From Tanytarsus gracilentus (taxonomy: Eukaryota; Arthropoda; Insecta; Diptera; Chironomidae), in contig JAXRKN010000033.1 of assembly GCA_038502055.1 (NCBI GenBank), positions 868,001 through 932,000 of the forward strand: a DNA stretch of 64,000 nt, given 5' to 3'. Under the pieces are notes generated by a model. It was not told the origin of the DNA and made no database searches. It was given only the letters and a program-made list of their open reading frames with translations. Each line of letters opens with the position of its first letter. The stretch's first letter is position 1. The position numbers and the translations under genes were made by a program. Below are positions 1 to 12,569 of this stretch, in pieces.

Positions 1-88
1 ATTTATCAATCGATTTGAAATTCAAGTGGCTTAATTTGCATTGTGCTTACGGCATTAATTAATTATCTCTTTCTCTTTTATCCATTAG

Positions 89-1285
89 AAACCCAGAACA
101 ATGTCCATCAGTCGTTTCACTCTTGGCCGAGTCATACAATCCGCACGTCCGCTATGGAGCTGCTATGGCTTTGGGTATTGCTTGTGCTGGAACTGGCTTG
201 CGTGAGGCAATTGCACTCTTGGAACCGCTCGCGAAATTCGATCCCGTCAATTTCGTTCGTCAGGGAGCTTTGGTAAGAATATTTGAACCTATAAATTTTT
301 TTACGAGCGAAAAGAATTTTATTTCATTTGCGAAAGCGATAGTAAAATCATTGAAGCATGACTTTCACGTGTTTTTTATTTCCTCATGCAGATCGCATCG
401 GCAATGATTCTGATTCAGCACACCGACCAGACATGTCCGAAGGTCACTTTCTTCCGTCAACTCTATCAGCAAGTTATTTCGAGTAAACATGAGGATACTA
501 TGGCAAAATTCGGTGCCATTTTGGCGCAAGGCATCATTGACGGTGGCGGTCGCAATGTTACATTGGGCCTGCAATCACGTACTGGACATACGAATCTGCA
601 AGCTGTCGTCGGCACACTCGTCTTCACTCAATACTGGTATTGGTTCCCATTGGCGCACTGTTTGTCACTCGCATTCACACCGACCTGCATTATCGCACTC
701 AATGCTGACTTGAAAATGCCGAAAATTGAATTCAAATCGGCAGCACGTCCCTCACTCTATGCCTATCCGGCACCTTTAGAGGAAAAGAAACGCGAGGAAC
801 GTGAGAAGGTGACAACTGCCGTTCTTTCGCTTGCTGCGCGTCAAAAGCGCCGTGAGGGCGAGAAGAAAAAGGATGAGAGTGGCAAGATGGAGGTCGATGA
901 GGAGGTCAAAGAGGATGAAGGCAAGAAAGTTGTTGCCGATAAGAAAGAGAAAAAGTCAAAGGACGAAAAGGAAGGAAAAACCGATGAAGGATCGACTTCG
1001 ACAGCTACTCCAGCTCCTAAAGAGCGCAAAGAACCGGAGCCAACTTTCGAAATGCTCAGCAATCCACCACGTGTTTTGCGTCAACAATTGAAGGTCATTA
1101 GCGTTGCCGATGGATCGCCATATTCAGCCGTAAAGGATGTCACAATTGGAGGTATTGTCATGATGCAGTACACGTCACAAAATGAGCAAGTGCTTGTCGA
1201 GCCGGTCGCAGCATATGGCCCAAAATCAACCGATGATGCCAAGGAGCCCGAAGCACCGGAACCATTCGAGTATGTTGAAGATTAA
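89..1285 (+). CDS. Rpn2: 26S proteasome regulatory subunit RPN2 (PSMD1), 3' end of gene
   Basis: Two exons are visible, 89-272 and 392-1285; the first is entered through an acceptor AG at 87-88 with a split codon, so the gene starts upstream of the window. About 358 C-terminal residues are present, against roughly 950 in the whole family member. RPN2 is a scaffold of the 19S regulatory particle. The translation shows a proteasome/cyclosome repeat (SYNPHVRYGAAMALGIACAG), the FAFxW-type conserved stretch LVFTQYWYWFPL, a Lys/Glu-rich charged linker (about 780-1020) and the acidic tail ending PEPFEYVED, which in human RPN2 docks the ubiquitin receptor RPN13. The 119-bp intron has GTAAGA and CATGCAG ends. 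A partial copy lies at 12570-13356. Identification is very secure. Confidence 0.97.
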
Positions 1286-1346
1286 AGAGCTTAATTTTAT
1301 GTCAAGCTCACAAATGCTTTTAATGTCAATCCTTTTTTTGCGAAGT

Positions 1347-1352
1347 AATAAA
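1347..1352 (+). terminator. Rpn2 polyadenylation signal AATAAA
   Basis: A canonical AATAAA lies 61 bp after the Rpn2 stop codon. The same hexamer and flanks are kept in the duplicated copy at 13250-13255. Confidence 0.7.
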
Positions 1353-1426
1353 GAAAATTTCCCTTTGAAAAACTAATTGAAAAGTCAATCAAATTTGAGT
1401 TTACAGAAGTTGGTATTAAATGTACA

Positions 1427-1646
1427 TACATCAAGGGATGAGAACTCTCTCTACATTCCTATTGTTTTATTCCGAGAAGTTTTTCGTCCTGTGGCTTGTT
1501 CGACTTAATCTTGCCTAAGTGCCCGCTGACCCTGCTTTTCCGAGGAATCGGGTCAATCTTGTGGTTGCGTTGGACGTCTCTCCTACTTCGGTAGTGGCCA
1601 CATAATCGTCATCTAATCTAATCTAATACATCAAGGGATGAGAACT
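1427..1646 (+). mobile_element. SINE-like (or 5'-truncated LINE) insertion with 20-bp target duplication
   Basis: A 180-bp block at 1447-1626 is flanked by perfect 20-bp direct repeats (1427-1446 and 1627-1646, beginning TACATCAAGG). It is more GC-rich than its surroundings and ends in three TCTAA pentamers, a tail typical of target-primed retrotransposition. The duplicated Rpn2 3' flank at about 13324-13347 has the same target sequence once, without the block, and so serves as the empty site. I see no convincing tRNA A/B boxes (a weak GTTCGACTT only), so whether it is a SINE or the 3' end of a LINE is open. It contains no ORF of note. Confidence 0.85.
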
Positions 1647-1652
1647 AAAAAT

Positions 1653-2411
1653 TTTCTGCAATTAAATTAAATTCCCGATCGAAAATTAATTAAAACTTCG
1701 CAACATTAAAAAAATATATTTTGAGAAAAAGAGAGGAGATTGAGAGCTTTTAGTCGAGACACATTAAGACAGTCCTTTCAAGGAATAAAAAATTTAAAGT
1801 TTTCCTTTTTCCATGGGAGCAAAAAGAGTTACATAATTTTCAATTAACCCTCTTAAAGGTTCAACGGAAGTCGAATTTTCACAGTTTGAATAATTTTCAA
1901 ATAAAGTTTCAATGGCTCATAATAAATTCAAATCCCCATTGACATAAACTTCAATTCGTAAAATTCAAGGGGTTCAATCTCTAATTAATGTTTGAAAAAT
2001 GAAATAAAAGTTAATTTAAATTTTCTCACTTAATTTTAAATATAATTTCATTTATTATCTCTCGAAAATCTTTTTAAACATTAACAGACACGAAAAAAAA
2101 TACAATTACATTAATTTTCTATCACAATCTTGTATATTTCTTCTAGAATCTTTTCATTTTTCTTCAACTATTGTAGTTTTCTTTGTGTTTTGGGGGTGGT
2201 TGGTAACAAAAAATTATAGACTAAAATTAATTTTATGAAATTCGTATGATTGCAATTAGAGATTTTGTAGACTCTTCACACCATATTTGCCAGCAAATTG
2301 TTCGTGTAACAAATTCTGAGAAGATGAAAATCTTCGTCTTAATTAAATGAAATAATATCTAATCTCTCCACTACACGTGAGATGATGATGATGTTGATGA
2401 TAAATATTAAA
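1653..2411. other. Intergenic region between convergent Rpn2 and Dop2R
   Basis: AT-rich sequence with no supportable gene. It should contain the 3' UTR of the minus-strand receptor gene; a reverse-complement AATAAA lies at 2051-2056. A short GAT-rich microsatellite ends it at about 2381-2400. Confidence 0.6.
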
Positions 2412-5400
2412 TTAACAATCCTCGTCGGTAATTTGGTAAGTTGTGCGGAATTCACTTAGTGGTGTTTGAACGGATGAGGGTGTGATGAGTGAGCCACCTT
2501 GCAGCGATATAGCCGATGATATGGCGAGAGGTAAAGCGGATGGCACACATAAACTTATAGCTCCTCTGCCATCCGTAACACTTCGATATCGAGACGGTCG
2601 ACCGGATCTGAAATGACGAGCGTGAGAAAAATTGAATTTAGGATAATCCGGCTAAGCGTGAGAGGTGAAACTTACTTGTGACATTTACATTTTAGTAAAC
2701 GAATAAATGCTGCTCGAAAAGTTTTGTTGAATATCGTATAAATAATTGGATTTATGGTAGATGACACGTAGCCGAGCCACAAGCAGACCTAAAAAGAGAG
2801 TGAGAGAGAGAGAAAAGGATACGCATGAGATTTTGCGAAAGGGATAAGAAAATATAATTCATTAAGTCAACTCGTTTGCTGACAACAAACACATCATTTA
2901 TTGAGTGCCGGTGTGGGAGTTGGAACTTACACTTATAACTCCATCCGGCACCTCGCAATCCGGACATGTTGCAAACAATATATTGAGAATGAAGAATGGG
3001 CTCCAACAGAGCACAAATGTGAAGAACACAAGACCCAAAACCTAAAAATAAATGTACACGACACGTTAATAAATTAAATTCATAGATCAGACATGCATGG
3101 TGCGGCATGTCATGTATGCACGTGTATAATGTACCTTGGTCGCTTTCTGCTCGGTGGCCACTGCATTTGCCGATAAATTTGTGCGCTTTCGATTATTTTT
3201 TAAAAAGCTCAATTTGAAATTCAGCGACGGTGTCGGAACGTTGTTGAAATTTATTTTCAATGAACGAAATTTCTGGCGTCGAGTTTCGTGCTCGATACTT
3301 TCGGGCGTTTGTGTACTCTTATCATATGTCGTTTGGCCACGTGAGGACGAGAACATATTCCGTGAGTTTCCATTATTATTGTTGTTGTTGCTGCTATAGT
3401 TTAGTAATGGATGAGATGTGCTGGTGCTCATGTTGCCTGACCTGTTGGATATTTCCATTATTTATTTTTTCACTAAACGATACTCGAGAAAAAAAATGTG
3501 AATAAACGATAAGAGAATTAAAAAAAAAACTGTATGTATACACCACAGAGAGAGCGCATCGTCAGCACTGAATGTATAATTCGTGAAAATATTGATCTTC
3601 GATAAGAGGAAAAGTTATTTGCACATTGACGCGACGGGCTGTTGCTGGCCACTCTAATACCGTAATATATAGAGAGATCGTACCTTTCGGATTTGAGAAT
3701 GCCACCGCTGCCATGAGTCCGCCAGTTCACTGAATTTTGAGATTGGGAATGTTGCATGGACCTATTATTAATATTTCTCTCGTCTTTCCGCATATTACGT
3801 TCATGGTCACTGGACGATGTTTGTTTCGATGAATATCGTCCACCGCCGAGCCTGCCAAGAGTAATAATAAGGAAGATGACAAGCGGAAAGAATACGAAAT
3901 TATGTTCTAAATTTATTTTCATCATCATAATTAATCTTTTTTCTCCCTTTTTATTTTGCGCGGCCAAACGATTAAAAAAAGCCATTCATTCACTGCCTTC
4001 AATGTTTCTCTCACGCTTATCAATTGACACACTTTGTACCATAAATTTTATTTTCCTACCATGCTGACTCTTCTTATCAAGACGAACAAGCTTCAAGCTC
4101 CACCAAAGCTCGTTTATGTTAATTTTCTTCGAGCGACAATTTAAAAGTTTTACAACTGTTTAAGTTTGCCTTGTTACAAAATTTATTGAAAGATTCTAAA
4201 AATTTAATTAAAATACAAAAAATTCAGTTTCGCAAAAACTTTAAATATTTTTAGATTTTTAACCTCAAAAATATTTAAAATAATTTTATTGCATTTTTAA
4301 GCTCGTGAAAGCGATTTTAAAAATTCATCAAATCATAAATTTTTCAACAGTAATTAAGCCGTGAACTTTAACATTTTTCTAGGATAAAAAATCGTTCTAG
4401 TTTTCATTCATTCATAAATGAGATTTTTTGCATCAGAGCTCATAAAAATTATGTGACTAGTCATACATGTGCACTTTTCATAAGAATTTCGCTTTATGCA
4501 CGTCATCATTATCATCATTGAGTTGACTTACCTTCGAAAGGTTTCGCTCTCCGAGTGCTCGACAATGAAGCGAGCCTTTTTCTTTAATAACTGCACGGTG
4601 AGAGCGTATGTAATAACCATAAGAACCATTGGAACATAAAATGCAAATAACGATCCGAATATGAAGAACGTTCGATTGTGAATTACGCAAACCCTCGGCT
4701 CGGGCATGATGTTCTTTTCATCAATAATTGCTGGAATTGAGAGGTGTCGAAAGGTTAAGGTTGATGGGATAAAGAATGTCAATGATGACAATTTCCTACC
4801 TAATACGGTTATTGACGATGATATGAGCATGGCGAGAAGCCACACGAGAGCAATCTTAAATCCTGTAAGTCGTTTTGTTGAACTTTGTCGAGATCCTAAT
4901 GGATTTCTTATGCCTAAATATCTGCCTAAACTAATGAAGCACATGTGTAAAATGCTCGCCGAGCATGCCAGTACATCACATGTTACGTAAATATTACACC
5001 ATGTGAAGCCTAGTGGCCAGTAGCCTGCAATAAGAAGGATGATTTTGATGATATAAGCACATATGTGTTGTTGTGTTGACGGAAAAATATCGATTAAGTA
5101 AACAAAATCTGCTTGCTTGTTGCTGCTGCAAGCATTTACAGCCTCCATTCATATTCACCGTTGAGTATATTGTTTACATCACTAAAGAGAGACATATATG
5201 CTTACATGTATAAGGTATCAATGAGAATGATGTTGTAAAAATCATGAGAATTTTTTTTATAAAGATTTGACAAAAAAATTATTTTCAAAATGAAATTTAA
5301 AAATTTCTGTATACGTTGTAAAATGAAATTTGAGAAATTACATAAATTTTTTATTTCCAGAAACAGAGAGTGTAATTACATTTTCATCGAGTTTCATTAT

Positions 5401-6779
5401 TTGCACAATAATTCTTATAAAAACTACGATTATAATGTAATTCCCCATCTCTGCTGATCTTCTTATACAAAGTACAGCTGAGTTTCTTCTATAAGTTTTT
5501 AATTAAAATTTTAAGTTTAATCGATCATCGGTATTGAAAAAATAATTTCATTTAAATTAAAGATGGATCCATTGGATAAAAAATGAGTTTATCTTCAAAT
5601 TAAAAAATACAAACCTATAATAAAAATAAAAGGGAAATCTTTTTAATCTTTTTTAAAATCTTCTTTTGAAGCCCTCGAAAAATTCGTTTGAAAAGTTTTT
5701 GATTAAAAAAAATTACATGTTGTCTTAAAAAAGAGAGTTATGTGAATTTTATGGATGCAGCAAAACATTTTAGCTCACTGGATAATTTTTACTCAAAATG
5801 AATAAAAATTTTCCTGAGAACTGAAGCCACACATAATTTTCGTTCGTTTAATGAAAATTAAATACTTTTCCACTCTAAAATGTTCATCTCAAAAATTCTT
5901 CAGCATATCATAGAAATATGTGAGAACCACGAGGAAGGAAAAAATAATTTTAGAAGTTAACTTTTGCAATTAGCCGAAGTAGAACGTGAGGAATTTTTGT
6001 GTTCATAAAACCACAGAATGAAAATTGAGAAGCAAAAATAAAAAAGAGTTTTATGTCGGTCAGGTTTGATTGAATTTTTTCCTTGCTAATTAAATGAAAG
6101 CTTGCTGCTTTTAGTTGCACATAAAATTTGCTAGCTCTTTCTCTCATCACCCAAAATAACCTTGGCAAATAATTACAGATTTCTTATCAGCTCATTTTGT
6201 GACGTCAATTCCCGAAATTTCAGCACCTCTTCTCGAAATTCAATAATTATAATCTCATTATTTTATCTGATACGCGCGATTTTGTTTACTTAAAGCGTGT
6301 GACGTCGAGTCGGACTCACCTAAAAATGCAGGAACAGCTCCCAAGGGCATCACAAAGAGACTGACTAATAAGTCGGCTACGGCGAGCGAAAGGAGAAAGT
6401 AATTTGTGACATTTTGTAGCTTTTTATCGAGCGCTACCGCAAGGCAAACGAGAATGTTGCCGAGACCGCCGGCGATAATGAACACGATGACAAACATGTA
6501 GGTCCATTCGTATTGTGGTGCGTGTTCACCGCCTTCTCCTTCATCAGAATAATATTCGGTGGCATTAAATGATGCGTTGACGTTGTCTCTAATTGCATTT
6601 AGATCAAAGAGTCGATTTGTAAATTCAAATGAGCTTGCGGGAATTGCTGCGGTTTGCAAATTGCTCAAAAAGCACTGAATTGATTCGTCGACCGCCAACA
6701 AATCGTCACTTGTGTTGAAATTAAATTCAAATGTCTGATTATTGCCAAAATTGTTGGTACAATTTTGTGTTTGATTCAT
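2412..6779 (-). CDS. Dop2R: D2-like dopamine receptor (class A GPCR), eight exons
   Basis: Exons read on the minus strand: 6779-6320, 5024-4800, 4730-4532, 3851-3684, 3441-3135, 3041-2931, 2788-2676, 2607-2412. All splice phases agree and give 592 residues. The N-terminus carries several N-x-S/T sequons. Transmembrane landmarks: N108 in TM1, D136 in TM2, C163 and the amine-binding D170 in TM3, CWSP (465-468) in TM6, NPIIY (503-507) in TM7. The third intracellular loop is long (about 170 residues) and contains STQTPESIEHE, then ANAVATEQKATK leading into TM6, both closely like the fly Dop2R. The family is Gi/o-coupled and lowers cAMP in neurons. The DRY position reads GRY (187-189). The start is the first ATG in the open frame; further 5' exons are possible. 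The weakest splice call is the acceptor at 3443-3442, chosen because its phase fits. Two introns are long: 5025-6319 and 3852-4531. Confidence 0.93.
6200..6207. promoter_or_regulatory. Perfect CRE palindrome in Dop2R intron 1
   Basis: TGACGTCA lies 113 bp into the first intron of the receptor gene. A half-altered version, TGACGTCG, spans 6300-6307 nearer the exon. CREB/ATF proteins bind the perfect form in animals; a role here is inference only. Confidence 0.3.
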
Positions 6780-9700
6780 AATTGGCCCAACAGCAGCACT
6801 AAACTACACCATCATCACCATCACAACACTTTCTGTCTTCGCGAGATCACTTTTGTGCTAAGCATGCGAAAAGTATTACTATATTGAGCCGTCGTAACCA
6901 CTACATTTAATTGTTGTTACTCATATTTTACGCCATTAACTGCCGCCTGTCATTAACATCATCATCATCATCCGCACTGAGATGTTCTTTCATCGGCAGC
7001 TCTTTTTTGGCATGCTCAACAATGTTTCATTCACACGGAATATCTGCGACGACGTGAAATAACAATTGCGTGGCTAAAAACGATACTTTTCACACTCTTT
7101 TTTTTCTCGCCTGTGTACGCTCGTGTTCATAGAGAGCTGTCTCGAATGTTTATGAGCAAATTTAATGCACTTCCATTACTATTTAATGCACTACTTCAAT
7201 TTCAACTCGCCATGGCTGGTGCTTCATCTTAATCATTGTCGAGTGCGAGGGAAGTTAAACTGGAAATTTTAAAAAACATTTTTTAGTGTCAATCGACATG
7301 ATTTTAAAATATAAAAGAGAAAAATTAAAGTCAAAAAAGGAAATTTTTTTAATAAAAAATCTCAAATTAATTATTTTGCGAAATTAAGTCAGAATTAATT
7401 TTTTATAACATCAAAAGTAATTTTTTTTTCAAATTATTCTCATCTCATAAAAGTCTCTCGTGACCATGCAATGGAAAATGTTTTTTAACACTTGATGACT
7501 ATAATGGAAAGCTTTTATAAAAGCCCACAAATATCATCCGCATGTACACGAAGTTGCAACGATTCGTATCACTTGCAGTAGTGCACTTGACAGTAAATGG
7601 TTTTCGTGTATGGAATATCTTGTTTTGTGGTTTTGTTTACAACTTGAAACAATTTAATGCACATCGCAAACACAAATAGCGAAAAATGTAAATTCCTCCT
7701 TCGTGTTGGGGCAAACAGTAGAGAATGAACATTTTGTTGTTATTATCTGTGGTGGGAAGGTGCAATTGATCTCTTTCGGCATATATCAAATTATGACGGC
7801 GGATAATTGATCTTGAAAACTGGAAAAACATACAACGAGCACTAAATATATATTATATTGAAAAATCTTGTAAATTTGACAGTCAAATGATTTATTTGCG
7901 AACGTTTAGTGCGGCGGTGGAGAGTAGAAATGAAGGAGGTGCTGAAAAAATTGCTTTATTGGAAATTATCCAATTTATTTTATGCCTCAATTCATGCTAA
8001 ATACTTAAAAGTCACCGTCGCATAGCAAGTCGAGTTTTTTTTGCTTGATGTTCTCTTAAAAAAAATTATTACAACAACAAATTGCTAACAATACTCGACT
8101 CGAGTAGTAAGCTCTTAAATTATAAATAATTGCGGGGGAATTTTTCAGAAATTTATTAATATTTCCATCCCTTGTTAGCAAAATGATTGCTCGCACTCAA
8201 ATTCAGGCTTGCACCAGAAGCATGAATCATTCTCCATAATTATTGCATGCCACACACTCCAATTTTTCGCTGCGAGCGAGTGAGATTTCTTTTAATGCAA
8301 ATATTTACCACCAGGAAACGAGTTTTTCTTTAAATTGAATTTTTTTTTGATAACAAAGCAGAAAAGAGCGAAAGAGGAAGAAGAAATCAGAAAAAATAAT
8401 ATTATTGCAACCTCACGTCGTCTTCGTCATTTGACGCCGGGGCGATTGAGTGGCGTAATTTTTATGGAATTTTCCGATGTTCGTTTGATATTAAAATTCA
8501 TCTTTTTTTGGTGATTAAATGAGCAGCGAAGAGAAATTTCTATATTTTTTGAATGAGGTTTTAACTCAGGCTGCTTAGAAAATTAATTTAGAATATTTAG
8601 AGTAGAGTTTTCGAAAATCTCGGGGGTCTCGTGGTCTTAGTTCTTCTTCCATGTCTTCCTTTTGTCGTGCTCTCGAAGATTTTTTAAAACTTTTTAGCTT
8701 TTAATTTTTTTTTTCGAAAAATAACGACAAATTAGTGGAAAATTTGGATATTTTTAATCCCGGGATTGAAAACAGTCCGAGATTCCATCCGAAACCTCTA
8801 ATCCAGAGATGTTAATTTTAAAGCAGCCCAATCGACCTTACTTAAATTTAAATTTATTTTAAATCAACCAGATTTATTTTTTAATCCACCATATTTATTT
8901 TTAATCCATCAGATTTATTTTTTAATCCACCAGTAAACTTTAAAATTCAAAACCGAATGCTTTGCAATGATTTCTTTTGGGATTAGACAAGATTAAAGTC
9001 AAGAGTTTTCGGAGAAATCGAAAAAGATAAGAAAGCAATCATTTATCAATTTTATTATTGCGAGAATTCCGACTGTCATGTTATGGAAATTTATAAAAGG
9101 AATTATTGACTTGAGATTGATGGCTTTGTTGAAGGATTTTATTGTAGGAAATTCGAAGAAAAATTAATAAAGTTTATTCATGAAAATCAAGTTGTCGAAA
9201 TTGGATTTTAATTAAATCAAAAATACACCCGAGACGCTTGTAATTGGATACTAATTAATTATTAAGAAATCCCAATTAAATTGTTTTAAGCAAATTAAAT
9301 TGAGATTTCTCAATTGCGAAAAGAAAATTCCAAATTTTTAGTCGTGACATTGTGAAAGGTAGAAATTGAAATTGAGATTTACTGACTTGTCAATCATTAC
9401 AAGGATTAACAATAAGATATCGAACGGAAAACTCGCAAGGGAGCAGCTGCAAGACATGATAATAAATCGTCGTGAAGGAGCTTCCAAATGGAAATTGACA
9501 TGGCGGAAAAATTAATACTCGATTGTTTCTCGATCGGCTTTTCTCTGCCAAAATATTAAACATCAAAATCTCATAAATATTACTGAAGACGAAAATATTC
9601 GATTCGATTAATTTAAAAAATTACTTTTCCCACCAATAAATATTTAGATTGTCTTTTCCTTTTTCTTCTTCTTACTCTTCTCTCACATATTGTCTATGAG

Positions 9701-12569
9701 ATATTTTTTTCACATTAAAGGCGGGCTTTTATCATCATTTCGCATATGTGAAAATGGCAAAGGAAAATTCCTAACAAATTACGCGTTGAGATGGTGGGAA
9801 AGCGGAGGAGCTAAAGTGTTTAATTGTAACGACGCGATAATGGCGTTTTTTTAATGTATCCGTGCCCTGGCAAAATAAGTAATCTATAGGCCCACACACG
9901 TATCTCAAGGCTGTTACAAGTGAAGTTTCAGCATGAATAAAATGATTTCAAAATTAATCGCACAATAATTAATCCCGATTAGATTCGCATCTTGAAGTCA
10001 TTGAGCAAACCGCAAAAAAAAGATTTAATTCGTTTTCTGACTAATAGTTTTTCTCTTTTATTCGATTGCCAAACTGAATCACATCATAATACTTTATTGT
10101 GTCCACTGATGGAATTGTGATGGGTTTAAAAATTTATCGTTGAAGATCACTTAAGTTGATTTGAAATAATTATTTTTTTTTCAATGACTTTTACAAATCA
10201 CGTACTGACATCATTTTTAATTCTCTCTTTCTTTTCTTTTTTTTGTGTATTTTATTTATTTTCACTCTAATGAATTATTTTTTTTTCGGTCGTTTGTTTG
10301 CACTCGCCTGCAATTTCAATTAGACACGCTAATTTTACAAAATATATATTTCAATTTTTGCTCTCATGAGAGATTTATAGCAACAGCCGCTAATGACCAT
10401 TGATTTATTTCCTCACTGCATGCGACTCTTTATTTTTTTACAGATAATTGACAGTTCTGTAAAAAATTATGTTCACTAAAATATTGATTTGAATTCTTGT
10501 TTTTTTTCGATCATAAATAACAAAATTGCACGAGCTCGCGAAATTTATTGCATTTATTTCTTTCTATTCAACGAAACTTCCATAACATAAATTGTTACGC
10601 GCTGTTAATTTTTTTTGCCTCTTTTATCGTGCTTCGCTTTTAATCTCTACGGCATCACGTTTAATACTGGCAAGTGCTCTGTGTAATTTTTTTCATCTTC
10701 AGCAACTGTGAGGCTCAAAAAAGAGCTTTCGAGAGAGCGAGCGAGAACGAGAGAGAGAAAATTTTCTCTCTCCTTAAACGCATTCCTTGCTGTTAACCAT
10801 CATCTATCTATGAGCGAGAGTGGCACGAGATATTTCATTAACTATACTTGGCGTCTGCTGCTTGCGACGCGTCGAAAAGAAAACTTGGTGAAATGCGAAA
10901 AGGGAGCAAGCGAGAAAAAAAAAGATATTTTTGTTGTGAAATTTTGTCAACGCTCGATCGCACTTGACGTGCTCGATTGTGTTAGAAAAAAATGCGGGCG
11001 ACAATTAGGGGCCATTTGTTAATGTATGAAAAATTGCTAGATAATGCGTTTAAATTTATTATTTTAAAAAAAATTAAAAATTTCAAGCTCTTGTTTGTGA
11101 TCACCCTTAACCGCAAAAAAAAATCTCATCATATAATTTCTGGTAAATCATCATATTTAACGGTTTCAAAAAGTTACACTTAAGCACTTGACTCAGTGTC
11201 GATATATTGAAGGTCAAATACACACATCATGCCTGTTTAATGGAAGCTCATTATTTTTACTTCTTCTCTCGGCATCTCTTCTCGCGGCTATTGACAAAAA
11301 AATTGTATAAAAGTCTCGAGAAAAAAAATCTTATTTTTGCTCATCCGCATTTAAGTTATTACTCATCATTATTAGATTTACTGTTTAGAGACAAGCATCT
11401 ACTTTTCAAAAACTTCATCATCATCTGTTGTACTCGCAATAATTATTTTTCTTATTTCGAGTGGATTTTTTTACTTCGCTGGGCATGAAAGAGAAAGATT
11501 CAAAAGTAATTCTTGCTGTCAAGTTCAAGGTTAATTCATCGCGAGTGAGTGTGGAGGAGAAAATAATTTTTTTTTCATGGCATTGTTGGTCTCATATGTG
11601 AGAGGAGTTAATGAGTGAGAAAAAAATAATTGTTTAAAATTTCATTGTGTAATTACTGTAGGTAAATGTGTAAAGCGAGTGTTTAGAAATAGCTCAAACT
11701 TTTTTGTCCGATTTAAAGCAAAAAATTAATGGCGACAAATTCGAGACGCTTTAAAAATTTTTTAATCTAAATTTAAACTTAAATTTACTCTTTTTAGAAT
11801 TTAAATTAATTTTGCACTTAAATTCACATGAATTAAAACTTGATTCAGTTGGATTAAAAGTGCATTTAAATATAAATCGACATGAATTAAAAGTGGATTA
11901 AAATAAATTACAAGTGAAAACAAAATTGTGAACTTGTACAAAAATTTAACATTTTAACAAAAGTCTCAAAGTAATTTTGGAAATTATTAAAAATTTTCCA
12001 CAGCACTTTTGAATTTTCTTTCATTTCCCAATCCACCCCGCAATAATCATAAAAAGTTAATTTTTTATCGCTTCCAATTAATATTCTTTCGTTAATTCAG
12101 TGAAGAGACAAAATGGGAAAATTGCTCGTGTTTCATCAGCGCTTAAGTTCTCAACTTTTATTGCCTTTTCAAATTCATAATGTTTTATCGATAGATTATT
12201 ATGTATGACGACGTGCAAGCTGGCAGTCAACGAGTGTGTGTGAGAGGTCAGTTGAAAAAAAATATACAGTGTGTAAAAAATGTGCCGAAATTGATGGACA
12301 CACTTAATATCTGAGTAAATATTTTGCTCCGAGTGGAAATTTATAGGTTTTTCCTTGAAAAAAGTTTACACGGAAAGAGTGCGCGCCCAAAAAAAAATTC
12401 GTCTACATTGAAAAATTCACGCATTTTTTATTCTCTCTACGTTCACCCTTCGCAGTGGCTCGAAAGACATTCGCTGGTTTATTAATATTATCGATGGTTA
12501 AGTTGTGACGTCGGAGAGGAAAAAAGGGTCAAAGCTAATTAATTGGCATTGGCATATAATAATTTGAAC
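6780..12569. other. Noncoding region upstream of Dop2R
   Basis: About 5.8 kb of AT-rich sequence without a supportable coding exon; the short ORFs are low-complexity. The first few hundred bases (6780-7250) probably hold the 5' UTR and promoter of Dop2R and include a CAT microsatellite at about 6957-6972. The rest may be regulatory sequence or intron of an unseen 5' exon. Confidence 0.5.
8867..8932. repeat. Short tandem repeat, three units of 20-21 bp
   Basis: Three consecutive units of the form ACCAGATTTATTTTTTAATCC with small changes (21, 20 and 21 bp) followed by the start of a fourth. It has no evident function. Confidence 0.7.

Noticed and set aside
10708..11488. Cluster of short plus-strand ORFs
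   Set aside because: Overlapping frames in AT-rich, low-complexity sequence with no splice logic or family resemblance.
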